A stretch of 64,000 nt of DNA, taken from Ceratopteris richardii. Its lineage: Eukaryota; Streptophyta; Polypodiopsida; Polypodiales; Pteridaceae. The notes beneath the pieces are model-generated. The model was not told the DNA's origin. It saw only the letters and a list, made by a program, of their open reading frames with translations, and did no database searches. The DNA lies in assembly GCA_020310875.1 (NCBI GenBank), contig CM035435.1:67423997-67487996 (forward strand). The letters are read 5' to 3'. Shown here one piece after another: positions 44,191 through 56,018 of the stretch; the stretch's first letter is position 1; the number at the start of each line of letters is the position of its first letter. A program made the translations under genes and the position numbers.

Positions 44191-44807
44191 TTGACAGCCA
44201 TAATTCAGCCTGAACTTGACCCGACGGTGGATCATACGTTACCCTTGATTACGGTCTGCTATAAGAATCACGAAATCACTCAAGTATTAATTGATGGAGG
44301 TTCTGGTGTAAACATTGCAATAGCAGCACTTTGTCAACGGATGGGATGGACACAAATTGAACCTATCCATTTTGTCCGAATGGCTGATCAATCCCGAGTT
44401 CATCCGGTTGGATTGGTGCGAGATATTCCTATTACTCTTCAAGTAGCCGTCTTTAAAATGAAATTTATTGTTCTGGAATTACCTGAATCCAGCCTTGACT
44501 ATAACCTTCTTTTTGGACGACCATGGTTAAAACAAGCTAAGGTAGTTCAAGATTGGTCAGTGCAGGAATTGATTTTTAAGAATAACCACCGTAAATATGT
44601 TGTTCCACTTGATGACATGAAGCCTTGCGACTTGCATGCACGACCTTATGTAGCCGAACCTGTACACATGTTGGATGGTCTTTCAAATGATGAAGAGGAA
44701 GCTTTTCTTAAAGCCAATAAGGATCTAATGGCACTTGGAACTGTGGACTTACAAACGGTGGCTGATAACTGGAGTCCGATAGCATGTATGGTAATACCAT
44801 TGGCTGG
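44191..44807 (+). pseudogene. gypsy-1 aspartic protease, cut by the giant element
   Basis: VLIDGGSGVNIAIAALCQRM is the retropepsin active site (D-G-G for the usual D-S/T-G), followed by VHPVGLVRDIPITLQV, LDYNLLFGRPWLKQAKVV (flap and GRPWL motif). The frame continues to 44807 and then reads into giant-element LTR. It resumes in frame at 61579 after excision in silico. Confidence 0.9.
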
Positions 44808-45620
44808 TGTCGGAAGGATTTCCTTACTTGAATTGTCATATGCAAAAATAAAAATATTTTGCTTTAGGGTCGGTTGAATGATATCTCTCTCACATAATTT
44901 TTAGTGTATTGGTTTGAATTGACTAATTTTTTCTTCTTTCTCTTAGTACCTGTAGGCATTAAAAAACATGAGGAGTTGGATTAAACAAAAGGTTTTCTTA
45001 TCTAAAAGGATTTTAAGTCTATAATTGAATACAAGGAAGTATTATGATATATATCATGCTCGTATGTGTGTATATGTATAGGTAAATGTCATGTGTATGC
45101 ATGGACATTGATGATAATTTCATAATTAAAATCATCCTATCTTGCTTTAAACATGTTACTTTATCTTTGTGGAATCCATGTGTAAAGTTGTGGTTATAAA
45201 CCTTTGTCCCTTTGTGATTCACAGATGTTTAATTAGTTGTTAAATAATTATTAGAAATAACTATTAAATAGCTATGATAAATATCTAAATGACTAATTAA
45301 ATAATTATCAATGACTAATTATAATAGTTATTTTATTGTTTTTTTTATGAAAATATCTTATTTGAATAAGTAATAGTTATTTTATTGTTTTTTTAATGAA
45401 AATATCTTATTTGAATAAGTAACTAAACTTTCACGTGTGTATAAGTGAAGTCATGTGTTTTAGTTAAGTGAATGTATGTGTTAGTTAAAATTAGTTAATT
45501 CATGTGATAGTGTGTGATGTGTGTTAGTTAAGTAGGTGTATGTGTTAGTTATCTAATTAAGTACATGCGCACGTAGATTCATATGTTTGTCTATATAAGT
45601 AAATAGGAACGTGTTTCTTC

Positions 45621-47887
45621 TTTCCTAATGCTCTTCCTGCAGGTACGGCGAAGCTCTGTTGAGAGAGAGTGAGAGAAAGAGAGAGAATGTTTAAATCTTA
45701 CGTGTTGTTCGATATGTACAACCTGCGCTCTGTGTGCCTACGGAAGCTTGTGCGTGCCCTGTTGTTGCATGCTTCTGTTTAACTGCGTTCATGTGCTCGA
45801 TCATGCGTACCATCGAATTGAGATGAGCTCTCACATAGCTTCAGTTCCTTTGGTACACGAAAACGTCAATAGCTTGCATTATGTTGCGCCGCCAATGATA
45901 TAGCTCATGTCGTTTTTTAATAAAGAGAGAGAAAGAGAGAGAGTTTCAGGTCGGGCTGCAGAGCTACGGTGGAGAAAATAGTCATAGATTGAAGTTCTAA
46001 GAGAAAGATTTTCTTTACCTTTTCCTTCCTCCTCCACAGCACGCATGCATGATTAATCCGTTTAAGAGAGAGAATGCATGTTTTACTTTTATCTCCTTCC
46101 TCACGCTTCTCTCGGATGCATTTTTTTTATTTGATATGGTAGTGACTCAATAAAGTAGAGAGAGAGAGAGAGACAAAGAGAATGAGAGATTGATGTCCCT
46201 TGTCTCTCTTCCTTACTCTATGATCTCGTTAGTGCTTTAGTAAAGAAAAACAGAAGCCCACGCAGTTGTAGATGAGGGATTGTGTTACATGATCCAGTGC
46301 TCTCACTTGTGCCTCTGATTTGGCCTAAGAGAGATCTGATATTTGATTTATAGGACGATATTATGTCTCGTGCACTGAGACTTTGTCATAATATATTTAA
46401 GGATTTGTGTGTATTTTGAATAAGTAATTTGATAGAGCTTTCATGAGAATAATCATGGGCTGTTATGAAAATATGTGGAGCTTCTAATTCGATTGCGTGT
46501 AAAATTAGAATGAATTAGAGAGAGAAAGATGTCAAGCTGAACGATTGTCTTTTGTGCATTGTTGTTTGGGCAAGCATCTGTGCGTTCTTCTACTTTGTCT
46601 ACGTATATGTGTAGCTGCTGCTAAACTCTGAATGATTTCTCATTCTTGTGGAAAAAAATGAACTAAGCTTCGCTTTTTGAGGTCTATTATAGTCTTTGGG
46701 GGAAAGGATGAAGAAAGATCCACTTCATTAATAAGCAGGTCTGGCTAAATTTATGATCACAGAAATAGAAAGTGTGCTGCTATGAGAAAGAAAGAGAGAT
46801 CTACGTGAACTTGTCTGATTTACAATAATATTGGTGCACATCCATTCATGCAATTGTCAAAGATTCTCTGACTTCCTATGTATCTTCATATACTTACATG
46901 CATCGTGCATCCATGCGTATGTAAGAAATGAGCTAACCTCTCTATTTGGAAGGATATTTGTATCTGTATGCGCGTCTGATTAAAATAATCATCTATATAT
47001 TTTGGGACCAACATATGCTTCTGTATCTAATAGAGAGAAAGACGAATATCAGAGATTATTTCATTCTGTATGTGTTCTATGAATTGATGTGTTATTATCT
47101 GTTCTAATTTTTTCTGAGAAATTATATGCTCCTGTTTGCAAGAGGATCCATGCTCATTGCTGTTTCTGAATTTTTTTTGACTGTGTGATGGGATAAAATT
47201 TGTTAAAGAAATCTATATACAATTGAGAAAGAAGTTTGTGCAGGTGTGACACACACGGAGGGAGAATAGAGATGAGCATAAAAGGATTATTGATTAATCG
47301 ACTAATAACCATACTTGCTAAGAGGGGGTTCTGTGTGGGTATGACACATGACGTTAATCAAAGTTCAGGAAGGGCTATGATCTGCGAACAATATCATCAT
47401 CATTCAGAGTGTGTCCTTTGAATATTATTGATGCATATTGAGATCCTTGTCATAGCATCCAATCGCTTTTTTTTCTTATGATGTGCATCCTGCAGATAGA
47501 GCAAGAGTGCATTGCGCATAGTTGAAGAGAGAATCTCTCTACACTGTTGTAAATCCTTATTTTAATACAGTTTCGGAATCAATCGTTATAGAGTTTCGAT
47601 ATTTCTTTGATTGCTTGAGAGTTGGAGTGGTGTTCTAGCATGCACTTGTGTGGGCTCGATAATCAAAGCCTTCAGAATGGTGATATGATCTAAAAATAAA
47701 TAAAGGTCTTGGAAATGACCACGCCTCAAGTGCGGATCAAAACTAAAATAGAGAAGCTAGGTGGACCTTCAAGGTTCAGATGAACAGAAAAATAATGATC
47801 ACTAGCTCAGCTGAATGTGTGACACATACAGATAGAGAGAGATGATGCTAGAGACTCTGTCCACGTGAGGGCTCTGTCCGTGTGAGT

Positions 47888-47966
<79 letters not shown>

Positions 47967-48334
47967 AGCAAAAGTGTATTTATGTATATATTTAAACATG
48001 ACGGGTTGCATATATAATTTGTGTTGCATGTGCATGTTAAAAATTGAATTAGCATGTGTATGCATGTGTATGAGGAACGCATAAGTATGTGATAGATAGA
48101 TGCATGTGAGAGTATGTGCATGTATGCATATGAAAGTTAGGAAATGTTAAATGCATGTTGCATGTAAATTAATGTGTATTTGCATAGATGTCTTCAAATG
48201 CGTGAAAGATAAGAAATTAGAAGCTTTTGTTTACATGTGTTAGTATAAGTTATGTATTGAATGCTAAAATATTAAATGAGTGTTTCATATTTACTAAAAG
48301 CATATTTATGTTTTTCCTAATGCTCTTCCTGCAG
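45621..48334 (+). repeat. 2.7-kb LTR segment bounded by 22-base direct repeats
   Basis: 45621-45642 and 48313-48334 are identical (core CCTAATGCTCTTCCTGCAG). The repeat resembles a branch point plus 3' splice site. The same pair occurs in the 3' LTR at about 57937-57958 and 60689-60711. No coding potential is seen between them. Confidence 0.75.
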
Positions 48335-48573
48335 ATCATTGAAGAGATTACAAAGGAGAATACGAGAACACAAGCATACGAGATTTCAAGATTACAAAAA
48401 TACGATATTTTTTTGAAGATTGTTTATTAAGTTGTATAGGATTATCTATTAAGAGAATTGTATTAGCACTTATGATAAACTTTTGTATAGGCTTATTGTA
48501 TAGGCTTAAATAAGATTGATTTTGAAATTCTTCATACTGTTTCTCTGAAAATTAATTAAGATCTTTACTTCCG

Positions 48574-48894
48574 TCTTCAATTGATAGTTCAAATAATAAC
48601 AAAAATATAGAAGTTGAAATTATTAAAGATAAAGTAGTTAACAAAACTTTACACACGTTAGATTACGATCGTCTTCCTTCTAGAATTTTACCTTTAATTA
48701 CCATAGTTTTGCGAGAATTGGAGGACAAGAAAGAGTTATTCCCACCTAATTTAGTTAGAAAACCTAACTCAAATCAAATTGAGAACGAAGAAGTTGACTT
48801 TGTTAAAGATAAAATTACAAACGAGAACTTAGTTTTGTCTTATCAATTAGAAGCTATAGAAAATTATAGAAACGCTCGTCCTTACGGTCCTTAG
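48574..48894 (+). pseudogene. LTR open frame, broken copy in 5' LTR
   Basis: Matches codons 37-142 of the 3' LTR frame (SSIDSSNN, IIKDKVVN, DKKELFPPNLVRKPNSNQIE, NARPYG) but has lost the first part, including the ATG, by deletion. Confidence 0.75.
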
Positions 48895-49085
48895 CCTAAA
48901 TAATTAGTTCTTAATTTGCACTCCCATATATTAGAAACATATAGGTTTTTACCACACCTAAACTGAAAAATCAACCGAAGGCCCTAGGCATACTAAGAAG
49001 CACCCTACGTGCAGTCACACAGTTAGGTTAGCGTGATTCTTTTAGATGAACGTCAGCCCCCCTTTACACCCCTCTACGACAGCTT

Positions 49086-49106
49086 TGGTGAACCCGGCGT
49101 GAAACG
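49086..49106 (+). promoter_or_regulatory. putative primer-binding site of gypsy-2
   Basis: TGGTGAACCCGGCGTGAAAC begins four bases after the LTR end. TGG at the start fits the CCA end of a tRNA; I cannot assign the tRNA. Confidence 0.5.
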
Positions 49107-49962
49107 TGACGATCATGTGCCTAGGACTTACGTTGTATGTTTAGTTTTAATTTAAATTTCTAATTTATCTTCTTCTTGTATGCAAGAAAATTGAAGATTG
49201 AAGCTGTGATAAAACGTGAAGAGTTTGCTATTTCCTTTTTTCCCTTGGTGAGCACCTCCACGAGAAGAAGGATTTCCAACTGGTGGAGCTTCGTCATTTC
49301 AAACCCCCCCATTTCAAACCCCCCCCTCAACATTCAAGAGAATCAAGACATAGTCATAGTCATTTTAGTTTTGTGTTTAAGATTGTTTTAACGTTCACTT
49401 TCGAACCTCTTCAGCAAAAATATCATCAAGTAAGGTGTTTATTTTAAGTTCTTTATTTTTAGTTTACACACATCACTTAAAAAGAAAAGTTGTTTTCATC
49501 TACACTAGGATCTAAGCACTGTCATATTAGCATTTAAAAGATATTTGAATCTTTCTTTTGTATCTAGGAAATATAATTTTTGCTTAAAGCATTTAAATAT
49601 CTGCATTTTAAGAAAAGCAATTATTTTTGCATCATTAAAAAGAAAAGATTTTAAGTTTTGAAAAAGAAAGATTGTTTGTTTTATTGCATAAAAAGAAAGC
49701 TTATAGCATAAAAATAGTTTAAATTTAGGTTTCTTTTTAACTTATAGTTAATGCTTTTATTTTTTAATAGTAAACTAAGAGACTTAAATCAAGAAAAACT
49801 ATTTTATAAAAATTACCTTATTAAAAACCCTTTAAAATTGAAAAAGTTTAAAAAATTTTAAATCTCTAAAAACTTAAACTCAAAGAGTAAATATAAGAGA
49901 TAAGTCATAATTTAGGGTTTAGAAATCAAAAAGATTTTAGAAAAGAAGATTAGAATTAGTAA
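49107..49962 (+). other. gypsy-2 leader, AT-rich, no coding
   Basis: Untranslated leader between PBS and gag, with A/T-rich runs and several AG dinucleotides after pyrimidine stretches that could act as 3' splice sites. Confidence 0.55.
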
Positions 49963-51880
49963 AAGGCTAGGACTAGGGTAAAGCCATCCTTGGCTTTATC
50001 AACTAGTGATAGATTTAGACAATTTAGAGAGCAATTAGATCCGGCTATTAGGGAACTTCTTCTCTATTCGAAACGTTATCAAGAACGCAAAATGGAGGAG
50101 ATGTTTAGGAACATGATGATAGAAAAGCAAGGGACACGTACAGTCCAAGCTATTCTAAAAGAAAAAGGAAAATTTACCGGATTAAACATTACGGAATACT
50201 TGGATGCATTTGAGGAACAAGTGCAAATCTAGGGATTACCTGAAGATGTGCTGGTTAAATTCTTTGGACGTGTTGTTTCTAGTTCAATTCTTGAATCTAT
50301 TCAAGAACACGCTGAAAAAACATGGGAGGAATTTAGAAAGGAACTTCATAAAATGTTCTACCTTGAAGATTTTAGCCAGCACAGTCGTGAAGGATTTCTG
50401 TGTTGGTTAAACACTGTTAAGAGCAATGAGTCTTTAACTCATCTTCACGGTGAGTTTATGAGGCGTCTAGCTCAACTTCCTGAAGATGATAGAAATGCTA
50501 TAAATCCAGATGTAATTATATATTTTCTTAAGATACTTAATCCAGAAGATAGGGCTGAAATTGAAAGACGAGCCAGGAAAAAGGTATGGGCTAACTGATG
50601 ACTGGGAGAAAGTAAAAAAAGAGATAGAGGCTGTTGCTCAAATGAAGCAAAGGCAGACGATTTTGTATGCTAAACCTAATGCTTCGCAGCCTAGAGAGAC
50701 TCCTGCTATAAGGCAAGTTGATATGCCAATGCCTGCTGCTACGGCTACAGCTAATAATGCAGTTGCCACTAAAGCTCCCATAGAATTTCAATTGGATATT
50801 CTATGTAAACAGATGGAAAATGTTATGAACATGCAAGCATCTCTTTCAAAAGAGGTTGCTAACTTGAATAAACAAGTTTACTCCATGAGCTTTAATGATC
50901 CAGGGGCTAGCAGTAGTGGTGCAAGGCAAGTACCGCCTAATCAACAAGTCATGCCTCAATATGTTCCACCACAACTAGTCTTTCAGCCAGCACCTTAGCA
51001 AGCTCCTCAATTTTCTGTACAACCACCCTTTCAAAGAAATAATAAGAAAAGAGGGATTGGCGTGAAGCGCTGTGTTTGGTGCGATAGTCAGGAGCACGCA
51101 TCATTTGCTTGTGAAGAATTAAAAAGTGCTAAGGCGAATCAATTAGTTGTGGAAATAGATAGAAGACTATGTGACTTTAGGTCACGTCTTCCTTTGTCCG
51201 TCAATTGGGGCAAAGGAGAAATGAAAAAGCTTTATGAAAATTTAACAGTATCAGATGCAACTGCTAGTACTTCGACTGCAAGACTAGAGCCGGTCGAGGA
51301 TAGGCCTTCTTCAATGCCTAGCCAAAATCCATATTCAATAGAGGCACTGGTACGAGCTAGAGATGAGATAATGTACAAGACTGCAAGGAAATCTCCTGTA
51401 GATCAATCCTCTGTCTTTTCTCACATTGCTAATGTTGAGGAAAAATGGAGACAAGAAGATCAACAGGATGATGTAGAAGAAGGTGATAGGAGGGTAACTA
51501 GGAGACAAACAAGAGAAGATGAAAAGAAAACTGACAAGAAAGTTCAATTTGATGAATCAAATTTATCTCAAGAAGAGAAGAGAAAAATGATAAAGGAAGG
51601 CAAAAAGCCGACTGATGAAAATGTTCAACCCCAAGAAGAACAGAAGAAAGTAGAAAAAGAAACTTCGAAACCTGAAAATAAAGAGAATCAAAAGCAAAAT
51701 GAAGAGAAAGGGAAGAAGAAGGGTAGAAGAGCTCCACGTGCTATTATGATTTCTGAGCTTGAAAAGAAAAATGATGCTAGGGAGATTTTAAATGACATTC
51801 TTCTGAAAAGTCAAGTAACGATGTCACTTGAGCAAGTATTTTCCATAGCAAAACCAGAGTTCAAGGACAGTTTTATTTGA
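49963..51880 (+). pseudogene. gypsy-2 gag
   Basis: The frame opens at 49963 (after TAA at 49960) without an ATG: ALSTSDRFRQFREQLDPAIR, ILKEKGKFTGLNITEYLDAF (retrotransposon-gag capsid), LYSKRYQERKMEEMF. At about 50575 it moves by one base at an A-run (RARKK / GKRYGLTDDWEKV). The second part has LDILCKQMENVMNMQASLSK, then a CCHC knuckle CVWCDSQEHASFAC (about 51071-51112), and a long Lys/Glu-rich tail (51460-51730). Stops: TAG at 50221-50232 region in the first part, TAG 50996, TGA 51878. Confidence 0.85.
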
Positions 51881-51904
51881 CTTATTAGAAGAAGATGCTT
51901 TCCT

Positions 51905-52624
51905 TTGCCACAAGACGAGGATATGCAAGACGTGGCAGAAGAAACCCTAGCTATGAATGATGTAGTTACATTGAGTGAAAGTGATTATGAGGATGATGAA
52001 GAATTTACAATGGGTAGTGTAAATAGAAATTTTCTAGGACCCATACAACCTGATGAAGAAATGATAAAGAGTGAAAGTAAATACAATTCTACCTTCTGGG
52101 CACGAGGCACACCGGAAGTGAAGATTAGAATTGGAGATGAGAAAGATTCTTGTTTAGCTTTGGCTCTCATTGACTCCGGGTCAGAGATAAACGTGATTTC
52201 AAAAAAGTTTTTTGACAAATTTAGATGGCCAATTGATAAAGAGCACGATTAGCGGATGAGAACAGCTGATAATGGCTCTGGTATTTTGTTGGGTACATGT
52301 GCAAATGTGCATATTATGATAGGTGGTGTTCAAGAAGAGTTTCACTTCTTTGTTCAAGATAATTGTTCAGACGAAGTGATTCTTTTACAGCCGTTTATAG
52401 CTGAAATGAGGATGGAAACAAAAGCAATGAACGACGGATCAGCGTATGCAAGAATTCGATCCAAATCAGGGATGGATTCTTTGCAAGTTATGACGGTTTG
52501 CCCAAACCACACTAGAAATAGAAAGAGCTTAAGAAGAAATCCCATTGACTCGATCAGTCATGTTTGTGATGATCCACTGACTGTAAGAGAATATGGAGCG
52601 TACTATGATCAAAATTTCTGTTAG
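51905..52624 (+). pseudogene. gypsy-2 aspartic protease
   Basis: Same frame as the second part of gag. An acidic lead-in (DVVTLSESDYEDDEEF) precedes VKIRIGDEKDSCLALALIDS, then GSEINVISKKFFDKF (active-site DSG). TAG at 52250 interrupts it; RTADNGSGILLGTCANVHI follows and DNCSDEVILLQPFI marks the C-terminal flap region. It would cleave the polyprotein. Confidence 0.88.
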
Positions 52625-52706
52625 AGTCCACTATTGAGCGAGACAATAGTGGACGTTGTTTTGATGTCTCGCCTATCAATGAACATAAATTTGAAAATGA
52701 TCTAAT

Positions 52707-55031
52707 TTGTACTCCTACTTGCATTACATTACTAAAGAAAACCTTTCAAAAACATTTAGAAAACAAACTAAAAAATATTTCACAAAAACCGGATTAATTT
52801 CAAGTGACCAAAAAATTGAGTGTATAATTGAATTATCAAAAAGTTCCACTCTATTAGAAGAGCTAGAAAGTGTTTCTCATGAGAATTTAGAATCAAATTT
52901 GATAATTCTTAACTCTATTCAAGAGTATGAGATTATTAATGAATTTATCCTAGAACATGAAGTTAGCATAGAAACCAAATACAAAACTGTAGAAAAGAAA
53001 ATAAAGCCTGTAGCTCAACCCTTACCCAAAGATAGTCATGGCATACTTCGTCGAGTATCAAATGATCCTATTCTTAGAAATCGAACTAAGATAGGTCACA
53101 TTTTTACTGATGAGAGTAAAAAGTTTATTAAATTTGGAGATGAATTTCTTTCTCAAATTGAAAAAGAGCAGTTTACCAAGATGATTGTTCGTCATGGTAA
53201 AGCATTTTCTTTGTTCACACATGAGATGGGATGTGCAGACCCAAAGTTAGTAGCTCCAATGATTATTTTTACAGTACCACATATTCCTTGGAATCTTCGT
53301 CCGATTCCAGTCCCAAAGGCTCGTTTACTTGAGCTAATGAGACTGTTAAAGGAGAAGATTGCCATGAGAATCTTGGAACCATCATCAGCACCATACTCTA
53401 ATAGCTGGTTCATGGTATCGAAAAAGAGTGGGAAGCTACGCTTTATTCAGGATTTACAGCCTGTGAATAAAGTCACTATTAGGAATGTAGGAACGGGACC
53501 CATTGTAGATGAGTTTGCTGAGGCATTTGCCGGTCACTCCATCTATTCAATGGGAGACCTATATTCAGGGTACGATCAGTTTCAATTAGCAATTGAGAGT
53601 CGAGATGTGACCACAATGAAGACTCATTTGGGGTTAGTACGCATGTGTACTTTACCACAAGGAGCAACGAATTTTGTGGCACACATGATGAATGCTATGA
53701 ATCTGGTCCTACATGACTTTATCCCAAAAGTGACGATGCCTTTTATTGATGACATTCCAATAAAAGGGTGTGTGGAAAAAGAAAAGGATGAAAGTTTAGA
53801 TTCATCTGGTTGTAGAAAGTTTGTTTCCAGCCATATTTCAGATTGTGAAAAGATATTTGAAAGATTTGAAGAGGTTGGACTAACTTTCTCCCTAGAAAAA
53901 TCAACTTTTGGTGTTAATGAAGTGCTAATACTTGGACATTTATGTGGCCATTATGGTCGTAGACCCTATCCAGCAAAAGTTGATGCCATTAGTAGGATTT
54001 CTGAGAGATATCGCAATGTAAGTGAAGTAAGGAGATTCCTAGGTGCATGTGTTTTCTATGTCATCTGGATCCGTCACTTTGCTCATGTAGCGAATCCGCT
54101 TTATGATTTATTGAGAAAAAGGAAGAAATTCTTTTGGACTGATGAGCATTCTAGAACAATGAGGCGTCTAAAGCAATTGCTTATCAATGCTCCTGTTTTG
54201 AAACGTATTGACTATACAGGAAATAAGCATGTAATCCTAACCGTTGACACTAGTCCTATTGGTATAGGCTGGGTCATTGGGCAGGATGATGAAAAGGAAC
54301 AAAGGTATGCAATTCGCTTTGGAGTGAAGATTCTTCATGATACTCAAAAGAATTACCCACAAATTAAGAGAGAACTATGGGGATTAGTTACATCTTTAAA
54401 AACATATAAAGAATACTTTATAGGAGCTAATGTAATAGTAGAGACCGATTGTCTTCCGTTAAGAGGTTTAATAGCTAATTGTTCATCTCCGGACATAGCT
54501 ATGTTACGATGGATAGCCTATATTAAATTCATTAATCCTGCTTTTGTACATATAGCTGGTAAACATAATACCATTGCTGATATGCTTTCAAGAGCAAAAT
54601 TCGATAATAATAATGAAGCATTAAATAATCATATTAATTTAATAATATATGAAACATCTACCTATACGTATGAAAGATTTAGAGAAAATGATTATGAAGG
54701 AGAGTGGCGAGAAATAGGAAACTATCTGAGTTCATTTCAGCCTTCCCCAAGCTGGTCTTCAAATCGATTTCGGAACATCAGGAAGAAGTCTTTCAACTTC
54801 TTCTTGAAAGATGGGTATCTTTGGAGACATGCTAGAGGAAAGGTTCGAAACCCTCAAAGAGTACTAGGTTTGAAGGTTTTTCAAGTGCAAGTTATGCAAG
54901 AGATGCACGAAAGCCTTTGGGCTGGTCATAAAGGCTTTGTAGCTACATATGAAAAGATTAGGGAAAGCTACTGGTGGCCGAGGATGTATGTAACTGTTAA
55001 AGAATTTGTCAGCACTTGTAGTACGTGCTAG
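52707..55031 (+). pseudogene. gypsy-2 reverse transcriptase, RNase H, integrase start
   Basis: 774 codons without a stop, from a non-ATG opening. RT at about 53270-53960: SNSWFMVSKKSGKLRFIQDL, YSMGDLYSGYDQFQL, LPQGATNFVAHMM, and the catalytic box MPFIDDIP. RNase H at about 54230-54600: ILTVDTSPIGIGWVIG, KRELWGLVTSLK, VETDCLPLRGL, HIAGKHNTIADMLSR. Integrase HHCC at about 54900-55030: MHESLWAGHKG, YWWPRMY, CSTC. TAG at 55029 breaks the polyprotein. This part is the best-preserved pol in the window. Confidence 0.94.
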
Positions 55032-55646
55032 TTACACTCCTCTGTCAAGCATAGAGATCCCCTTCACCCGACCTATCCACCTTGTATTCATTACAAGTGG
55101 GTAGTTGACCTTGTGACCATGCGTAAAAGCAATGATGGTATGAGATACATCGTTCTTGCACGAGAGGATTTGTCAAATCATGTCGAGGGTAGAGCGCTTC
55201 GTTCCAATACTACTTATAATGTATGTGTATTCCTTTTGGAAGACGTATTATCCAGATTTGGATATATAGAAAAAGTAGTAGCGGATAGAGGTGAGTTAGA
55301 TGCGAAAGAGGCAAGAGAATTCTTTGCACAACATGGGATTCAATTGTCTCTTACGACTGCCTATAACCCAGAAGCGAATGGAAAAATTGAACGAGGGCAT
55401 CCTTCCATAGTGAAAGCCATTTCAAAAGCTTGCCATGGAGATATTGGTCAATGGCCAAAATATCTCCCATTTGCTCTTTGGGCTGATCGGATGACGTACA
55501 CGAGAACAACTGGTTTTATGCCGGTTGAACTCATGTATTGTCAGAAACCATTATTTCCCATTCATACTCAGATAATTAATTGGATGAATTTAGGTTGGAA
55601 AGATAACGTTTCAAGAGAGGACTTATTAGCACTTAGAATTAAGTAA
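55032..55646 (+). pseudogene. gypsy-2 integrase core
   Basis: Same frame as the RT. WVVDLVTMRKS (first Asp), KVVADRGELDAKEAREFFAQ (second Asp), YNPEANGKIERGHP (Glu), then LPFALWADRMTYTRTTGFMP. Catalytic residues are all present. TAA ends it at 55644; the C-terminal module continues in frame. Confidence 0.93.
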
Positions 55647-55703
55647 TTAAAACAAGGAAATGAAAATCTTAAAGAAGCAATAAAAAACTTAAAAACATCT
55701 AGA

Positions 55704-56018
55704 TTGAAAAATAAATTATATTTTGATAAGAAACATAGACTAAGACCGCAACCAATAGAGAGTGGTGACTGGGTGCTTGTATATGATAGTACGTTTGATA
55801 CTCAATATGATGCACGTCAGAAACTAACTAAACGTTGGTTCGGACCTTATGTTGTTGTTTCAGTTTATGAAACAGGTACATATAAATTACGTGAATTTGA
55901 TAGTTCTATGCTAAAGAATTTGATTGCAGGGAAAAGAATAAAGCTATTTAGAAGAAGAGAAAGCAGTAAATTTGAATTGGATGAAGACTTCTTGGAGGAC
56001 GACGATGAAGCAGAATAA
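55704..56018 (+). CDS. gypsy-2 integrase C-terminal GPY/F module
   Basis: 104 codons: RLRPQPIESGDWVLVYDS, KLTKRWFGPYVVVSVYETGT, YKLREF, then an acidic end (DEDFLEDDDEAE). FGPY is the GPY/F signature of Ty3/gypsy integrases. No chromodomain follows. It is the end of the polyprotein rather than a separate gene. Confidence 0.88.
   Translation: MKNKLYFDKKHRLRPQPIESGDWVLVYDSTFDTQYDARQKLTKRWFGPYVVVSVYETGTYKLREFDSSMLKNLIAGKRIKLFRRRESSKFELDEDFLEDDDEAE

Larger units (their letters stand above)
41336..44807 (+). mobile_element. Ty3/gypsy element 1, left part
   Basis: Putative LTR, PBS, gag with repeats and poly-Gln, and protease. It is cut at 44807 by the giant element and resumes at 61575. The order protease, RT, RNase H, integrase across the two parts places it in Ty3/gypsy. 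Its right end and 3' LTR lie outside the window. Confidence 0.88.
44808..49081 (+). repeat. 5' LTR of giant gypsy-2
   Basis: 4274 bases. Contains GA repeats (45660-45690, 46160-46185, 47888-47963), a 22-base direct repeat (45621-45642, 48313-48334) and, near its end, a broken copy of the LTR open frame (48574-48894). It lacks about 110 bases that the 3' LTR has at about 60961-61080. Confidence 0.93.

Noticed and set aside
47802..48121. Ser-Leu repeat frames (also 60118-60498)
   Set aside because: Translation of the GA/CT microsatellite in the LTR.
45019..48430. Open frames repeated at 57358-57561, 59552-59737 and 60604-60807
   Set aside because: They recur because they lie in the two LTRs of the same element; no domain, and some are antisense or repeat-derived.
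55704..56018. Chromodomain at the integrase C-terminus
   Set aside because: Only the GPY/F module and an acidic tail are visible; no aromatic chromodomain pattern.
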